Shown here: positions 54,360 through 64,000 of the stretch, one piece after another | Numbering within the stretch: position 1 is the first letter of the stretch | Layout of the letters: each line of letters begins with the position of its first letter | Assembly: GCA_944472135.2 (NCBI GenBank) | Contig: OX235263.1 | Location: 90,180,721-90,244,720 of the forward strand | Reading direction: 5' to 3' | DNA from: Trichobilharzia regenti | Taxonomy: Eukaryota; Platyhelminthes; Trematoda; Strigeidida; Schistosomatidae | Length of the DNA: 64,000 bases | The notes under the pieces: model-generated | What the model was told of the DNA's origin: nothing | Database searches by the model: none | Seen by the model: the letters and a program-made list of their open reading frames with translations, nothing else | Position numbers and translations under genes: made by a program

Positions 54360-54985
54360 ACTTGAAAACAAATAAAATTATCTGATACAATTAATCCCAC
54401 AGAAATCGATATCCAGCATCGTCCACAGCTGGGCACAATATAAAGTCGATTTCGATGGTGGCTTTATACTCACATATATACAAAAAAATACGCTTTAGTC
54501 ACATTTATATTTAAATTCATTGAAGCCTTAGCTATGAAATGGTTTAATCGGTTTCATTTGTTCAAAAATTAGAACAAACAGTCCACTGAAGGATCTCTTT
54601 TCGGTGAATTCATTCACCTAGCTGTACAATATATAATCATATAAATATAATTATTTCTCATGGTATATGTGTACATTAAGTTTGTCAAACAAGAATAACA
54701 ATTAGCTTGGAGTATTGTTCATCACATCAAAATATATTTTAAAATAGTGATCAATAATCAAGCTGTAAGCAGTAAGGGTGTGTAGAGATTAGAAAGTTTA
54801 GAGCAGGTTTACGAAATATGAAAAATGTTTGGTGAAAAACTGGATGATACTGAAAGAGTATGGAGATAAGTCTTAACATTTGTCATTCCATATAGAACCA
54901 TCAGAGACGCCAGACGATATCAGAAGAGGAGTACTCAATAGGCTCGACATTAGATTTTTCTTCAAAACATCAGACTAATACACTA
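54360..54985. repeat. PLE pLTR-like region and AT-rich DNA
   Basis: 54,575-54,735 matches the pLTR at 10,690-10,800. On its minus strand GGTGAAT/ATTCACC forms a perfect stem followed by GAAA and AAG/CTT, the 3' half of a hammerhead without a recognisable 5' core. No gene elsewhere. Confidence 0.5.
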
Positions 54986-55318
54986 CAAAGCAACCCTATC
55001 CATATGGAAGAATAAATCCCCAAAGATGCTCTATCTAATTGTGTCTATAAAATAAAATGCTTGGAATGTGATGCGATATACATCGGACAAACCTCGCCAG
55101 AGAGAAATCAAGGTAATCAGAAGAAATGAACACCGTAGAGTGAGTGTCTGTTCGACCACCGAGAAATCCAGCTGAATTAGAAAAGCTTGAAAAATTATCA
55201 GCCCTAGCCCGTCTACGCGCTATAGAATCAGACCACAAAATTGACTTTGACAATATTGAAATATGTAGGATTTAATCATGAGCTGTGTTCAGTTAGAGAA
55301 CCACTGGAAAACCTGGGA

Positions 55319-55364
55319 GTACTGGACAGCTGTTTCGTCCTAGTTTGGGACTCCTCAGCAGTAC
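55319..55364 (-). ncRNA. Hammerhead ribozyme in hhSINE, intact
   Basis: Stem I GTACTG/CAGTAC (6 bp), core CTGAGGA, stem II GTCC/GGAC with loop CAAACTA, GAA, palindromic stem III ACAGCTGT, C17. Every core position fits the consensus. It resembles the Sm-alpha hammerhead in stem II, but stems I and III differ. Confidence 0.85.
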
Positions 55365-55385
55365 GCACCCACCGGGGTTCGAACC

Positions 55386-55882
55386 TGGTATGTATCCATA
55401 TATATATATATATGTGTATGGTGATCTCTCTCTTTCTGTTGCTCGCTTAGTCTGTGACCATTTCACTTTGATGAACCTGCCTCCTTTAACAATGTATATT
55501 CCCCTTATATTATATATAATATGAGTGTTTGTTGACAGTCCGTTGCTTGGTGACATATATCCATATTATATGTGTGGTTGTTGACATGTCTGCTATATTT
55601 TGCTATGTATATATGGATCGACACTCCATTATAATTAGCCATTCATGTTAAGACTGTCTATTGATTTGTTCACACACTTGTCTGGACATTCATATATATT
55701 TCGCTCACACAATCTTGTGTGACTACATCTTTGGTGTGATACCACTTATTGCTTCTCCTGGTGTTTGGAAAATAGAAGTATCATCGCAAACCTAGTGGTC
55801 TTCTGATTTCCGTCTTTCTTGCGTCAGGACTATTAAATTCTCGACCAGTACATAGCAATAACTAGGCGACGAGTACATAACA
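55386..55882. mobile_element. Solo LTR, family 2 (497 bp)
   Basis: TGGTATGTATCC to GAGTACATAACA, flanked by GAACC on both sides (55,381-55,385 and 55,883-55,887). It sits in the box-B-like GGTTCGAACC of the hhSINE. It is the reverse orientation of the copy at 28,893. (AT)n at 55,399-55,412. Confidence 0.85.
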
Positions 55883-56119
55883 GAACCCAAGACCTTCTAT
55901 AACTGATGTCAGCTCATGATTAAATCCTCCATACTATCAAACCATATCCCTACAAAACCAACACTTGAATATTGAAATAATCCAGAAAAAGCATCTCAGA
56001 AATCACAAAGAACTTCTAATACCATCAGAAGCACTTCATATCAAATGAAATCCAAATTGGCTGATGAATAGGAATGATGGACCAAAACAGAGTTTGATCT
56101 GGTTACGTGGATCCATTTT

Positions 56120-56890
56120 ATTTCCTTGGTTCTCATCAGCTGCTTACAAGCTGAATTATTTAATAAAATAAAAAAGTGTACAATTTTAACAAACTTTTGC
56201 CCATTAGCAAGCATATTGTCAGAGTGTCAAAGAAAAATAAGGCGTTGCGATTTACAAGGTGTCTAAAGTGTAACTGCATGTCTATATATCTTGTTAGAGA
56301 GAAGTTTCTTGAAAAAAAAAATTAATTAACAGTTGTGTTGTTGGGGTGGTAGCAAAAGAAAATTAGTAACAGTTACGTAATTAGATGAGAGAAGATCAAA
56401 ATTTTACAATTTAGGTGCACATGAGGTGAGATGAGAAGTCGATGATGTAATACAGTGAGTAGAACTCAAAAGATTAAGAAAAATTATCTCTTAAGGGAGT
56501 CAAACGAAAAATAAAGGGGGGGGTGGGAGTGAAAAGATAAGTTGACAAAATTAGGAAACAAAGAGTTACTAAGCAGTGAGTCACCAGGATAATTGAAGTC
56601 CAACAACAGATTCCTTTTGAACACATAAGTCAGGCTTCAAACGTTTTATTGCTATAGCTTCAGCAAACCTGAGAAGACTTGAGGTACTACTTTGTCTGTT
56701 AACTATTTTGAATGATTCCAGCACATCTACTCGGTGTTCTGTGTCAATCAGGTGTTTGGCGATTGAAGAGCTTGAACAATTCGATCCCTTCAATCGGAGA
56801 CGCCTTGGTACATGTCAGCAGAATCTGACGTAGGCCTTCCTTTCTGTTCTTCCAATGTAACTGCTCCTGCAGATACACGTGAATCGGCAT
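56120..56890 (-). mobile_element. PLE tail with partial pLTR
   Basis: GIY-YIG remnant at 56,790-56,890; tail frame SSSSIAKHLIDTEHRVDVLE, RFAEAIAIKRLKPDLCVQKE at 56,581-56,793; pLTR to about 56,130 with CTGATGAGAACCAAGGAAAT, a hammerhead start cut off by the junction with the upstream PLE. Confidence 0.75.
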
Positions 56891-57019
56891 ACACAATTAC
56901 ACACAAATAATTTGTGTGCAGTAGGTGAAGAGATTGAACAAAAGGTTAGTTAGGAAAATGATGTCAGAAAATGTCATATGAAAAGAGACAAAAATGTATA
57001 ATTTAACAAAATAGTGATA

Positions 57020-57370
57020 AAAGTTGAGCTTGGAATTATGTCCCCCACCCCGCCCAAGGCGATACAGAAGTTTCTTCTGTGTTGTACACATATCATCATA
57101 GTCTTACAGACAAAATCGCTAAGATTTCAGCAATGCAAGGTATACAGAAGCATACCGCTTTGGGGACATCTAGTCCACCCATCCTGTAGCAAGTCACTGA
57201 CGAGCATAAGATTGATTTTAAGGAGTACTGGCGATGATTCTCAAAAACAAAAGCTAGGGTGAAACAGCTATCCAGTACTCCTTGTGTTTGGTTTTCAATG
57301 GTTCTCTAACCGATATCAATCCGTGGTCAAACTCGTAAAACAAATTTAATCCTTACAAACCAACTCTAGA
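57020..57370. mobile_element. PLE tail fragment and hhSINE tail
   Basis: 57,050-57,180 (minus) is a decayed PLE tail. 57,200-57,370 (plus) is a hhSINE hammerhead tail with stem I GTACTG/CAGTAC, core GCGATGA and a lengthened stem II loop. Confidence 0.6.
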
Positions 57371-57649
57371 AAATCAAAATGTTTCTAAAATGTGATGAAT
57401 AATCAAATTGTAACTAGGCAGGGGGTGAAGATTGGTAAATATTGACAAGGGTTGTGTATTATGAAATAGGATGTTAATGGAGACATGTGTCCAAAAAGAT
57501 AAACCATGTAATAGGTAGCGAGAGTAAATAAAGGGTTGGTTAAGACGGAGATGTTACTAAGATGCCACACAAAAATTCAAAAGAACAATAAAAAAATAAT
57601 TAACAAAATAGTGGTAGAAGTTGGAATTATACTCAAGTTAAAAAAGGAG

Positions 57650-57975
57650 GGTAAGGAGTAGTTTCTACTGTGTGCATAAATCAGGGTTTTCTATCCGGAT
57701 CGCTAAGGCTTTCTCCACAATGTGCAAAGTATACGGAAGCCTACCTACCGTTTTCGGAAGGCTTCTTTTGACTTTGTAGATGACTTTTGAATGAATTCTC
57801 CACGCATATTAAGTCATCAGTGTCACTGGTGACTGACTATATGTTCAATTATAACACTCTATTGATCCACTGTTACCTTTTTGTAGTCAAGCAGGATAAT
57901 GTTTTTTGACCCTTTTGGATAAAAACACATATCAAACGACCTACATATCTCATTCCACCCAGACAATGATGACGT
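57650..57975 (-). pseudogene. PLE GIY-YIG and tail, decayed
   Basis: In broken frames: YVGRSFDMCFYPKGSK (second GIY-YIG motif), LLDYKK, IIEH, then a decayed tail with RKTLIYAHS. Many stops. Confidence 0.6.
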
Positions 57976-58555
57976 AACAAATAACTTGGTAAATTCCACT
58001 TCATATTAGATGGATTTATTTCATATAATACAGAATTATAACACAGTTGTTCAAGCAGATAGTCAGAACCCAGGTGGTCTAAACCGATTTAACTGCCTCG
58101 ATTGAGTCGAGTCGAGTACACCAGTGATAAACTCGACCTGAAACCAGAGAAATGGCTAATGGGTGTTAAGATCACTTCGATATGGTTAGTAAATAATATT
58201 GATGTAATATGAATGCTAACCACCTCCTCATATCAGTAAATGAGTAAAATATTGTACTATGCATTTAAGCTTACTTTCTTGATTGCTAATTATGATGTCA
58301 AACATATAATATGATAGTTTTGATTTCCGACGGGAATATCACCCGTTGAACTGTATGAGCTGCAAATTATGAACACCTGATTTAACACACTACTAGTTTG
58401 ACCAAGTAGATAGCCACAGTTCTAATGGTTTGAATTCATTCGATTCTTTGAGCTGAGTCGAATTGGGTAAAGAAAATCTGATCTGATCTGATCTGTTATT
58501 CACCTCTGTGCTACATTCAGTAAAACGACTATAAAGTCACCTAAACGTCTTGTAG
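57976..58555. other. No feature recognised
   Basis: About 580 bp with short local repeats only (GAGTCGAGTCGAG at 58,105; (ATCTG)n at 58,478-58,495). Confidence 0.5.
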
Positions 58556-58559
58556 AAAA

Positions 58560-59257
58560 AAATGGGCAAAGAATATCCCCTTTTCGATAAATTCTTCTTC
58601 TGGCTCTACAATTATATATATATATATATATATATATGCTTATATAAACAGAATATTCTAGATCAGTTACAAAGGCCGTACAATTAGGTGTGTTTCTCGT
58701 CGGATTTCCGAACATCATCCTGCATACTGGTTAAGTAAAGGATAAACGAAATCTATTCTCAGTGCTATTCTATCTCATCTTGTGAATACAAAACACAAGA
58801 TTGACGTCAATGAGTCAGCTCTCAAAGTCATTCACCGGATACCAACAAATCTTAACTTCACCTCAAGAGTTCGACTGCTGAATATTGATGAGGTTGGCTG
58901 TTGAGATCCATATTAAGACGCCTAGTTTGTGCGTCCAAAAGAAGCTAGTTCAGACATTGTCCTTTACCCCACTTTGGCCGTCTAGGTTCGAATGATCCTC
59001 AATTTGTTGTAGAAATCTCTTTAATTTTAGTTTGTATTCCATTTGCTATTATATTTTTATTATCATTATTATAATTGAAGCGTCTTAAATGAATTGTAAT
59101 CCCATTGTGATCTTACTTTACAAATTGATATTATTTAAAAACGCTAGTATTGTTATTGACTACTGATCTAGAATATTCTGTTTATATAAGCATATATATA
59201 TATATAATTGTAGAGCCAGAAGAGGAATTTATCGAAAAGGGGATATTCTTTGCTCAA
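58560..59257 (+). mobile_element. PLE tail between inverted repeats
   Basis: Arms of about 105 bp (58,560-58,672 and 59,155-59,257) are inverted and include (AT)n and TTATATAAACAGAATATTC. Between them: RISEHHPAYWLSKG (about 58,705), AILSHLVNTKHKIDVNESAL, KVIHRIPTNLNF and RPKEASS. Third small element with this layout. Confidence 0.75.
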
Positions 59258-59384
59258 TCATTTTGTGTTTTAAAGGTTCCCAAGTTCTTTTGTTTTATCT
59301 TCAGTCATCAATCAGTCGGAAAGTAACTCTCTTAAGGAATATGAATAAAATTAAAGTATTAGTCTGTGAGGAATCGACTGATTG

Positions 59385-59740
59385 GCTACAGGATTTTATC
59401 ATGAGCTGACATCGGTTAGAGAACCATTGGAAAATCTGCAGGGTGTATTGGACAGTCAGCTCTTTCGTCAGTCTAGTTTGGCACTCTTCAGCGGTACGTA
59501 TCCACCACAGGGGTTCGAACCCAGGACCCTCTGGTTACAAGACGAGCTCGTAAACCATTAAGCCTTGTAACCAGATGGTCGTTGGTTAGAACCCCTGTGA
59601 TAAGTGCGTAATGATGAAGAGTTGCGAACTAGGATGAAGCATCTGACTGTCGTGTACTCCTTGCAGGTTTTTCAATGGTTCTCTAACCGATGTCAGCTCA
59701 TTATGAAATCCTGCAAGCAATCAAACAAAAATCCCTACAA
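59385..59740. mobile_element. hhSINE copies, head to head
   Basis: Minus copy 59,385-59,545, plus copy about 59,560-59,740, joined near the tRNA-like heads (GGGGTTCGAACCC on the left copy). Both hammerhead cores are mutated. Confidence 0.7.
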
Positions 59741-59779
59741 AGATATTACCTAAAGCGAATTTCGTTTTACTGTTCATCT

Positions 59780-60022
59780 TTCAGTGTGTGCTGTCTAAGT
59801 CAGCCTTCACATTTTAAAGGTGTTAGTAGTTGTAGGCTACTTAGTGAATCAACTGAACTTTATAGTGCTCCAAGTAAATGGGTCATAATCTTATTACGTA
59901 GTCGGCGTTTTGTCATCGTACCCAACACACTTAAAGGTGTTGACATTCCTTCGGGGTTCGTCCATATGACGGTCAGAGCGGTCGTTTATAATGAATACTT
60001 TATTTATTCTACGCTTAATTGA
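59780..60022 (+). CDS. Weak terminal-exon candidate, unknown
   Basis: A TTCATCTTTCAG acceptor near 59,782 precedes an open frame: SQPSHFKGVSSCRLLSESTE, YSAPSKWVIILLRSRRF, VPNTLKGVDIPSGF, ending TAA at 60,020-60,022. The sequence does not match any repeat in the window. Evidence is only splice-site-like sequence and an 80-codon frame. Confidence 0.2.
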   Translation, partial: FSVCCLSQPSHFKGVSSCRLLSESTELYSAPSKWVIILLRSRRFVIVPNTLKGVDIPSGFVHMTVRAVVYNEYFIYSTLN

Positions 60023-60595
60023 GCATCTGTGCCACTTCATTTTGAAATTTCTACCATATTGCTAGTAGCTTACTTAGTAGTGATAACCATTTTCAGTATA
60101 CTCATGGCCTGTTCGACAAACACCTCTAGGTAATAACTGTCAGATTTTAAGTTTGGTTATCTTGCTTTCTGATGTATCTCCTATCACATTGCAGTTTAAT
60201 TTAACAGCGCTATAACTTTAAAATATGTTTCTAGCCTTCGTGTGATGTTTGTAGAAAATATGACAGAATTTTATCCGGCACTAGACACTTGTTGAGCTTC
60301 AGGATTAAGGAAGTTTTGTCTTCATGGAAGTAAAAAAAATTACTCTAAATGTTTTCATGACCTACGCCATTGAAAGCTCCCCCGTCAACCAACTAAACAA
60401 TTATTGATCAGTTTATCAAGTTACTGTCTAAGTAGTTGGTTCTGTCCATCTAGGTCATCTTAAGTAGTATTTTTTCTCAGAGATATCCGTATCTTATTTT
60501 GCGACACATACTGATATGTACATGACTTGGATACGCTGAAAACATTTTATGTACAGATTTCAGCAAAGAACTCGTCTAATTACGAATGTGATTTA
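60023..60595. other. AT-rich DNA, nothing recognised
   Basis: No supported gene or repeat. Confidence 0.5.
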
Positions 60596-60597
60596 CT

Positions 60598-60794
60598 GTG
60601 CTTCGGTGGCACAATGGTTAAGACTCTCGCCGAATGTGCAAATGGTCCGGAATTCTATCCCCTGCCGACGAACACCTCATATCTATGGTCGGCCTGCGAA
60701 ATTTGAGCTACCGATATCACATGCGGAAAATTCCATACCTGTATCAAAAAAGTACGGTGTGGAATCAGGCTGTAATCAAAAAAAAAAAAAATAA
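60598..60794 (+). mobile_element. SINE-A with poly-A tail
   Basis: Box A GTGGCACAATGGTTAAGACTC, decayed box B CCGGAATTCTATCCCC, body TATGGTCGGCCTGCG, and a tail GCTGTAATC followed by 14 A. Confidence 0.8.
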
Positions 60795-60831
60795 ATGAAT
60801 ACTTGAAAATCAGGCTAATATTATTCGGTCC

Positions 60832-61078
60832 AAACAATCGACGGGAAAATCAAAAATTCAATTCAATAATTAATATGACCCGTTGCACAAGAAGTGGCTC
60901 TCGTGGCCCAAGTGGTCTAGTGGATAACGCTTTGGCGTTTGAAACTATGGGTACTGGGTTCGAGCTTCGGTGGGAACGTCATCTCTCACTGAGAAATGCA
61001 AGTACATCCAGCTGACGAGTACGAAATAGGACGAAATGCGCATCCTGGATTCTACTGCTAGCCACCATCCACCAATTG
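60832..61078 (+). mobile_element. Sm-alpha-type SINE, partly tandem
   Basis: 60,832-60,880 is the end of one unit (CAATCGACGGGAAAATC, TTCAATTCAAT). 60,895-61,078 is the head (GTGGTCTAGTGGATAACGC, GGGTTCGAGC) and hammerhead of the next. Tail followed by head suggests a multimer. Confidence 0.75.
61007..61050 (+). ncRNA. Sm-alpha hammerhead, stem II weakened
   Basis: Stem I ATCCAG/CTGGAT, core CTGACGA and GAA are intact. Stem II is GTAC against GGAC, so one of four pairs is lost. Reduced activity is likely. Confidence 0.7.
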
Positions 61079-61489
61079 TATACTAATATTATTCCACTGT
61101 GAGTAATGTGCAACTGTCATGTGAATAGGATAAATGATACATTACTGCCCATTTATGATGACTACACTAGCTGCCTAGCTAGGCAAGTCTTCTGTCAATA
61201 TTAATCAGATAATGAATTAAATTTATTGAACAAAAATAGTCTTCAGTAATTTGTGTTTTAAAGAACACAGTTTTCTATTTATTGATCAAGAAGGAGATAA
61301 CCGTCACAGTTACTTAGAAACAATTTGCAACAATCTTTGTAGACACTTGGAAGGCAGAAAGCAAAAGTAAAGATGCAGAAGTCACTGTCTGCTCTGTTAT
61401 TCACTTGACGATTACGCCACAGATGCTTCCAGAAAACTGGGTTGACGAATAATTCGTCTCTCAATATTCACAGTCTCTTAATTTTTTAG

Positions 61490-62390
61490 GTGGTTTGTGC
61501 AGAATACGAAGATGGTACCATCTCATTGTTTATTTCGTTAGCTTCTCATCAGCTTAGCTGTTTGTTTACAGCCTAAATAAATTATCATTAAGTTTATGTA
61601 CAGAAAAGTTTTAATATACTTGCGAATTTTGCTTTCATGATGTCAGTTGACAGTGAAGTTCCACAATTAGTCAACAGTGCTCTGAAAATTGCGGTTATAT
61701 AGTTTTTACACAGGCATTTCAAATTTGAGCAAAATAAATAAATAAATAATGGCAATATTACCAGACGTCTCCTCGATAAGGTTATTGAGGTGGATATCGT
61801 GGAATCCTTCAAAATTATCAATAGTTAGAGGAGCTCCATTCCCCTCAAGTTTGCCGAAGCAATTTCTATCAAACGCTTGAAACCAGATTTATGTGTTCAG
61901 AAAGAAGCAGTTATCATCAGTCTTTCCTTACCCTGGTAACTGGATGTCTTTATTCTCTCATCTGATTGAGTAATCTTTGGCTTTTACCTGACCCTCTTTC
62001 ACATGTCTCTTGTTTCTATGATTTGAGTTCAACTCAGTACATTGTTACCTAATTTATTAGTCACTCAGCATCTTACGCATCTCTCGTCTTTATTACGTAA
62101 CTCCTCTACCACTACTGTATGCATACATTTATTTTGTTTAAACTTGAACTGTCTGTGTAGAAACTATATAAGCGCAATTTTCTGGGCACTGTTCACTAAT
62201 TGCGGAACTTCGCTGTCAACTGACATCATGAAAGCAAAATTTGCAAGTATGTTGAAACTTTTCTTTAGATAAACCTCATAATTTCTTTAGGCTGTAAGTA
62301 AGCAGCTGAGGTGAGAAGCCAACGAAATAAGCAATGATGGTGGCATCATCTTATTCTGCACAAACCACTACTGTCGTTCTTGCTTTGTTT
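61490..62390 (+). mobile_element. PLE tail between inverted pLTRs
   Basis: 61,490-61,735 is the pLTR on the minus strand; 62,050-62,390 is the pLTR on the plus strand. The tail between (about 61,750-61,940) reads SFKIINS then LLKFAEAISIKRLKPDLCVQ in broken frames. Both pLTRs contain the CTGATGAG/CTGAGGTGAG, GAAATAA hammerhead-like segment. Confidence 0.75.
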
Positions 62391-62554
62391 AAATTCATCA
62401 AAGGGAATAAACGCATGAAATTCTTTAGATCTTAATAAACCATTCTGATTGGAGAATTCAAATCTCAACTCTTCTTGATATTTTTGAATAAATTCATAAT
62501 GAGTACCTGGTTTGTTTTCAAAAATAAACGAGCTCCTTTATCTGGGTTTTTTCA

Positions 62555-62998
62555 TTCCTTTACGTTCCCAGTGAAAAAAGGGAGCTTCAAGCTAGAGCTT
62601 TTAAGTTTCGGCAGCAGTAGTGTTTATTATTTTTACGGGATTTTTTTTTTTTATTTTTGATTTACAGCTTAATTCCACACTGTATTTTTGGTACAAGTAT
62701 GGAATTTTCAGCATGGATATCGGTAGCCCAAATTTTACAGGCCGACCATAGATATCAGGTGTGCGCCGGCGTGGGCTCGAACCCCGGACCATGTGCATGG
62801 TCGGCGAGAGTCCTAACCACTGTGCCACCGACGCAGTTGCGGTTGCTAGCCAGCCTCATACCCAACCTTCCTCCTTTACCAGTCTTATTACTGGCTTAGA
62901 GAGGTAAAGAAGTGCGTCTGTTGGCCGGGGATCGAACCCCGCACCACATGCGTTGTTGGTAAGCATTCTGCCGCTGTGCTACCGACGCACCATGTCTG
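62555..62998 (-). mobile_element. SINE-B split by SINE-A
   Basis: Minus strand: head 62,840-62,998 (box A GTAGCACAGCGGCAGAATGC, box B GGGGTTCGATCCCC), body with TAATAAGACTGGTAAAGG, and after the SINE-A the 3' part (62,555-62,640) with GGGAACGTAAAGG, the RTE-like end. Confidence 0.7.
62640..62836 (-). mobile_element. SINE-A inside SINE-B
   Basis: Minus strand: box A GTGGCACAGTGGTTAGGACTC, box B GGGGTTCGAGCCC, body and A-rich tail; best-preserved copy of the family. Confidence 0.8.
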
Positions 62999-63019
62999 GT
63001 TACAAAAGAAAATACCATT

Positions 63020-63740
63020 AAAACTACGACTTCCAACAGACTGTAGAATTTTATCAACAGGTGCCTTCCCTCCATGCTGAAGATCAAATAGCCAGCTAGC
63101 AAGAATTAACAGCAAGAAACTCTGAAATCAACGAACCAAAACCATGTAGCTCATCAAACATTCCGAAGAAAATGGATGTGTTTCGAGGAGACTGTGGCGG
63201 TAAATAATTCCCCAAAATTATTGACTACAGCAATCATCACTGAACATTGGATGCTGACCTTCACTGTTTAAGTCAACTTGTTTAGCTGAAGGCTTCCGGT
63301 CAAGTATCCCCGCCATTTGGTACTCCGTCGTGTCACGTTCGTGCACGATCACTAGCCAGCTAAGCAATCCTCTCGCACTACAGTTTGGTCTCGAAATATA
63401 TCTCGTAATTTGGATGATCAAATCGTTTCTTTTGCTTTGCCTTTGGTCTAAGCGGAACGAATACTATAGAAGTTGTTGGTAATACATCTTGCGTTAGTAT
63501 ACTCCGCGAACGTCAATATCTTCAGCTTCTAAAAGACCATTGAGTGACATCGAGCGCCAGTCAATAACTCTATTGAGATCTGAAAAGGAAACGAAGAGTT
63601 GGGTGACCTGATAGTAACCATGTGAAGAGGACATGAGAGACTATACACCGTCATTAGGCCAGCTAAAATAAACGACTACATAAAGCAGGACAAAGTGGAA
63701 ATGGGGTCTTGAAACCCTATGCTCCACTCGGAACCCAAGT
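63020..63740 (+). mobile_element. RTE 3' end split by a solo LTR
   Basis: 63,030-63,192 holds the FINRCLPSMLKIK segment and AHQTFRRKWMCFEET; after the LTR, 63,534-63,740 has TIE*HRAPVNNS and the 3' end ACCCTATGCTCCACTCGG. Broken frames. Confidence 0.7.
63193..63533. mobile_element. Solo LTR of the gypsy family at 32.2 kb (341 bp)
   Basis: It starts TGTGGCGGTAAATAATTCC and ends CTTCTAAA; AGAC flanks both sides. The first about 230 bp align closely with the 5' LTR at 32,224. The right end agrees with where that LTR appears to end (CTCTAAA). Confidence 0.75.
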
Positions 63741-64000
63741 ATGCTATGTCATGCCATTTGTATATTGTGTGTGATACCTTCTTCAAGAGTGCTGAATGGC
63801 GAAGAAACTCATTAAGTTGAGAATAGGAGAAGAAAAGAATTTTTGTGAAACAACATGAAAACACAATGAAATGATGACAAAGAAGGTACAAAATATGTGT
63901 AAAACTTGGGCACTGTGGTAGTAAGTAATTCCATATTAGTTTGTTTATTAGATGTATCACGCAGTGATGAAACAGTATTACTGTTTCCTGAATGACTCTT
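63741..64000. other. AT-rich DNA near the window end
   Basis: 63,904-63,925 repeats AAAACTTGGGCACTGTGG, which also marks the outer edges of the PLEs at 45,447 and 52,800, so another PLE may begin here and run past the window. Confidence 0.4.

Larger units (their letters stand above)
55262..55975. mobile_element. hhSINE-derived insertion with TSD
   Basis: The inserted block is flanked by AATATTGAAAT on both sides, an 11-bp duplication of PLE coding sequence. Its left end is the hhSINE tail on the minus strand and its right end (55,895-55,970) the same tail end on the plus strand, so it went in as, or became, an inverted pair. A solo LTR lies inside (55,386-55,882). Confidence 0.75.
54990..56115 (+). 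mobile_element. PLE GIY-YIG segment, interrupted
   Basis: DALSNCVYKIKCLECDAIYI, GQTSPERN (55,022-55,110), then HKIDFDNIEI up to 55,261; after the insertion it resumes with QKKHLRNHKELLIPSEALHI-like sequence (55,985-56,040). Same family as 13.2-14.45 kb, opposite strand. Two or more frameshifts. Confidence 0.75.

Noticed and set aside
40..62998. tRNA-like heads of SINEs called as tRNA genes
   Set aside because: Box A and B are present but acceptor and anticodon stems do not fold, and each sits at the head of a dispersed repeat.
1..64000. CRISPR arrays, operons or bacterial defence genes
   Set aside because: No short regular repeats with unique spacers and no bacterial gene organisation; all content is animal retroelement type.

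Overview
The window looks like repeat-dense nuclear DNA from a trematode, most probably a schistosome blood fluke. I reached this from family content, not a database search. The clues are a full-length Sm-alpha-type SINE with its hammerhead ribozyme, many Penelope-like elements (PLEs) with GIY-YIG endonuclease tails, RTE-clade (SR2-like) LINE fragments, a CR1/Jockey-type LINE tail, a Ty3/gypsy Gag, a Merlin DNA transposon, AT-rich intergenic DNA and several tRNA-headed SINE families. I found no complete host protein gene. Possible host coding sequence is limited to a terminal-exon candidate at 609-806 and a weaker one near 59,780-60,022.

Layout. 1-4.9 kb: an LTR end, a tRNA-headed tandem repeat, the exon candidate, an inverted pair of hammerhead-bearing SINEs and RTE 3' ends. 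4.91-9.54 kb: a 1,634-bp unit repeated 2.8 times, each full unit carrying a tRNA-Thr(AGT)-like sequence. 9.6-20.9 kb: alternating PLE and RTE remnants, a Merlin transposon (15.4-16.5 kb) and a solo LTR. 21-32 kb: sparse AT-rich DNA with SINEs, a LINE tail, a PLE RT domain and a solo LTR inside a PLE. 32.2-33.1 kb: an internally deleted gypsy element. 33.16-38.28 kb: a palindrome with arms of about 2.55 kb, followed by a nearly full-length but broken RTE to 40.98 kb. 41-63.9 kb: further PLE tails, SINEs, RTE fragments and solo LTRs, many nested.

The elements share a theme. Four repeat types (Sm-alpha, a second tRNA-headed hammerhead SINE here called hhSINE, and at least two kinds of PLE terminal repeat) carry hammerhead ribozyme sequences, and many occur as head-to-head inverted pairs or as PLE tails flanked by inverted terminal repeats (pLTRs). 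Three copies match the standard hammerhead consensus: 18,216-18,259 (-), 46,144-46,188 (+) and 55,319-55,364 (-). Other PLE repeats have hammerhead-like folds in which core positions 3 and 8, normally a C-G pair, are jointly replaced by U-A or A-U. That is compensatory change in a supposedly invariant core and is the most interesting signal here.

Transposition history can be read from nesting and target-site duplications (TSDs): an LTR inside an hhSINE inside a PLE (55.0-56.1 kb), a gypsy element inside a PLE (TSD ACCGT), an LTR inside a PLE (TSD ATACG), an LTR inside an RTE (63.2 kb), and one SINE inside another (62.6-62.8 kb). Most coding remnants have stops, frameshifts or lost catalytic residues.
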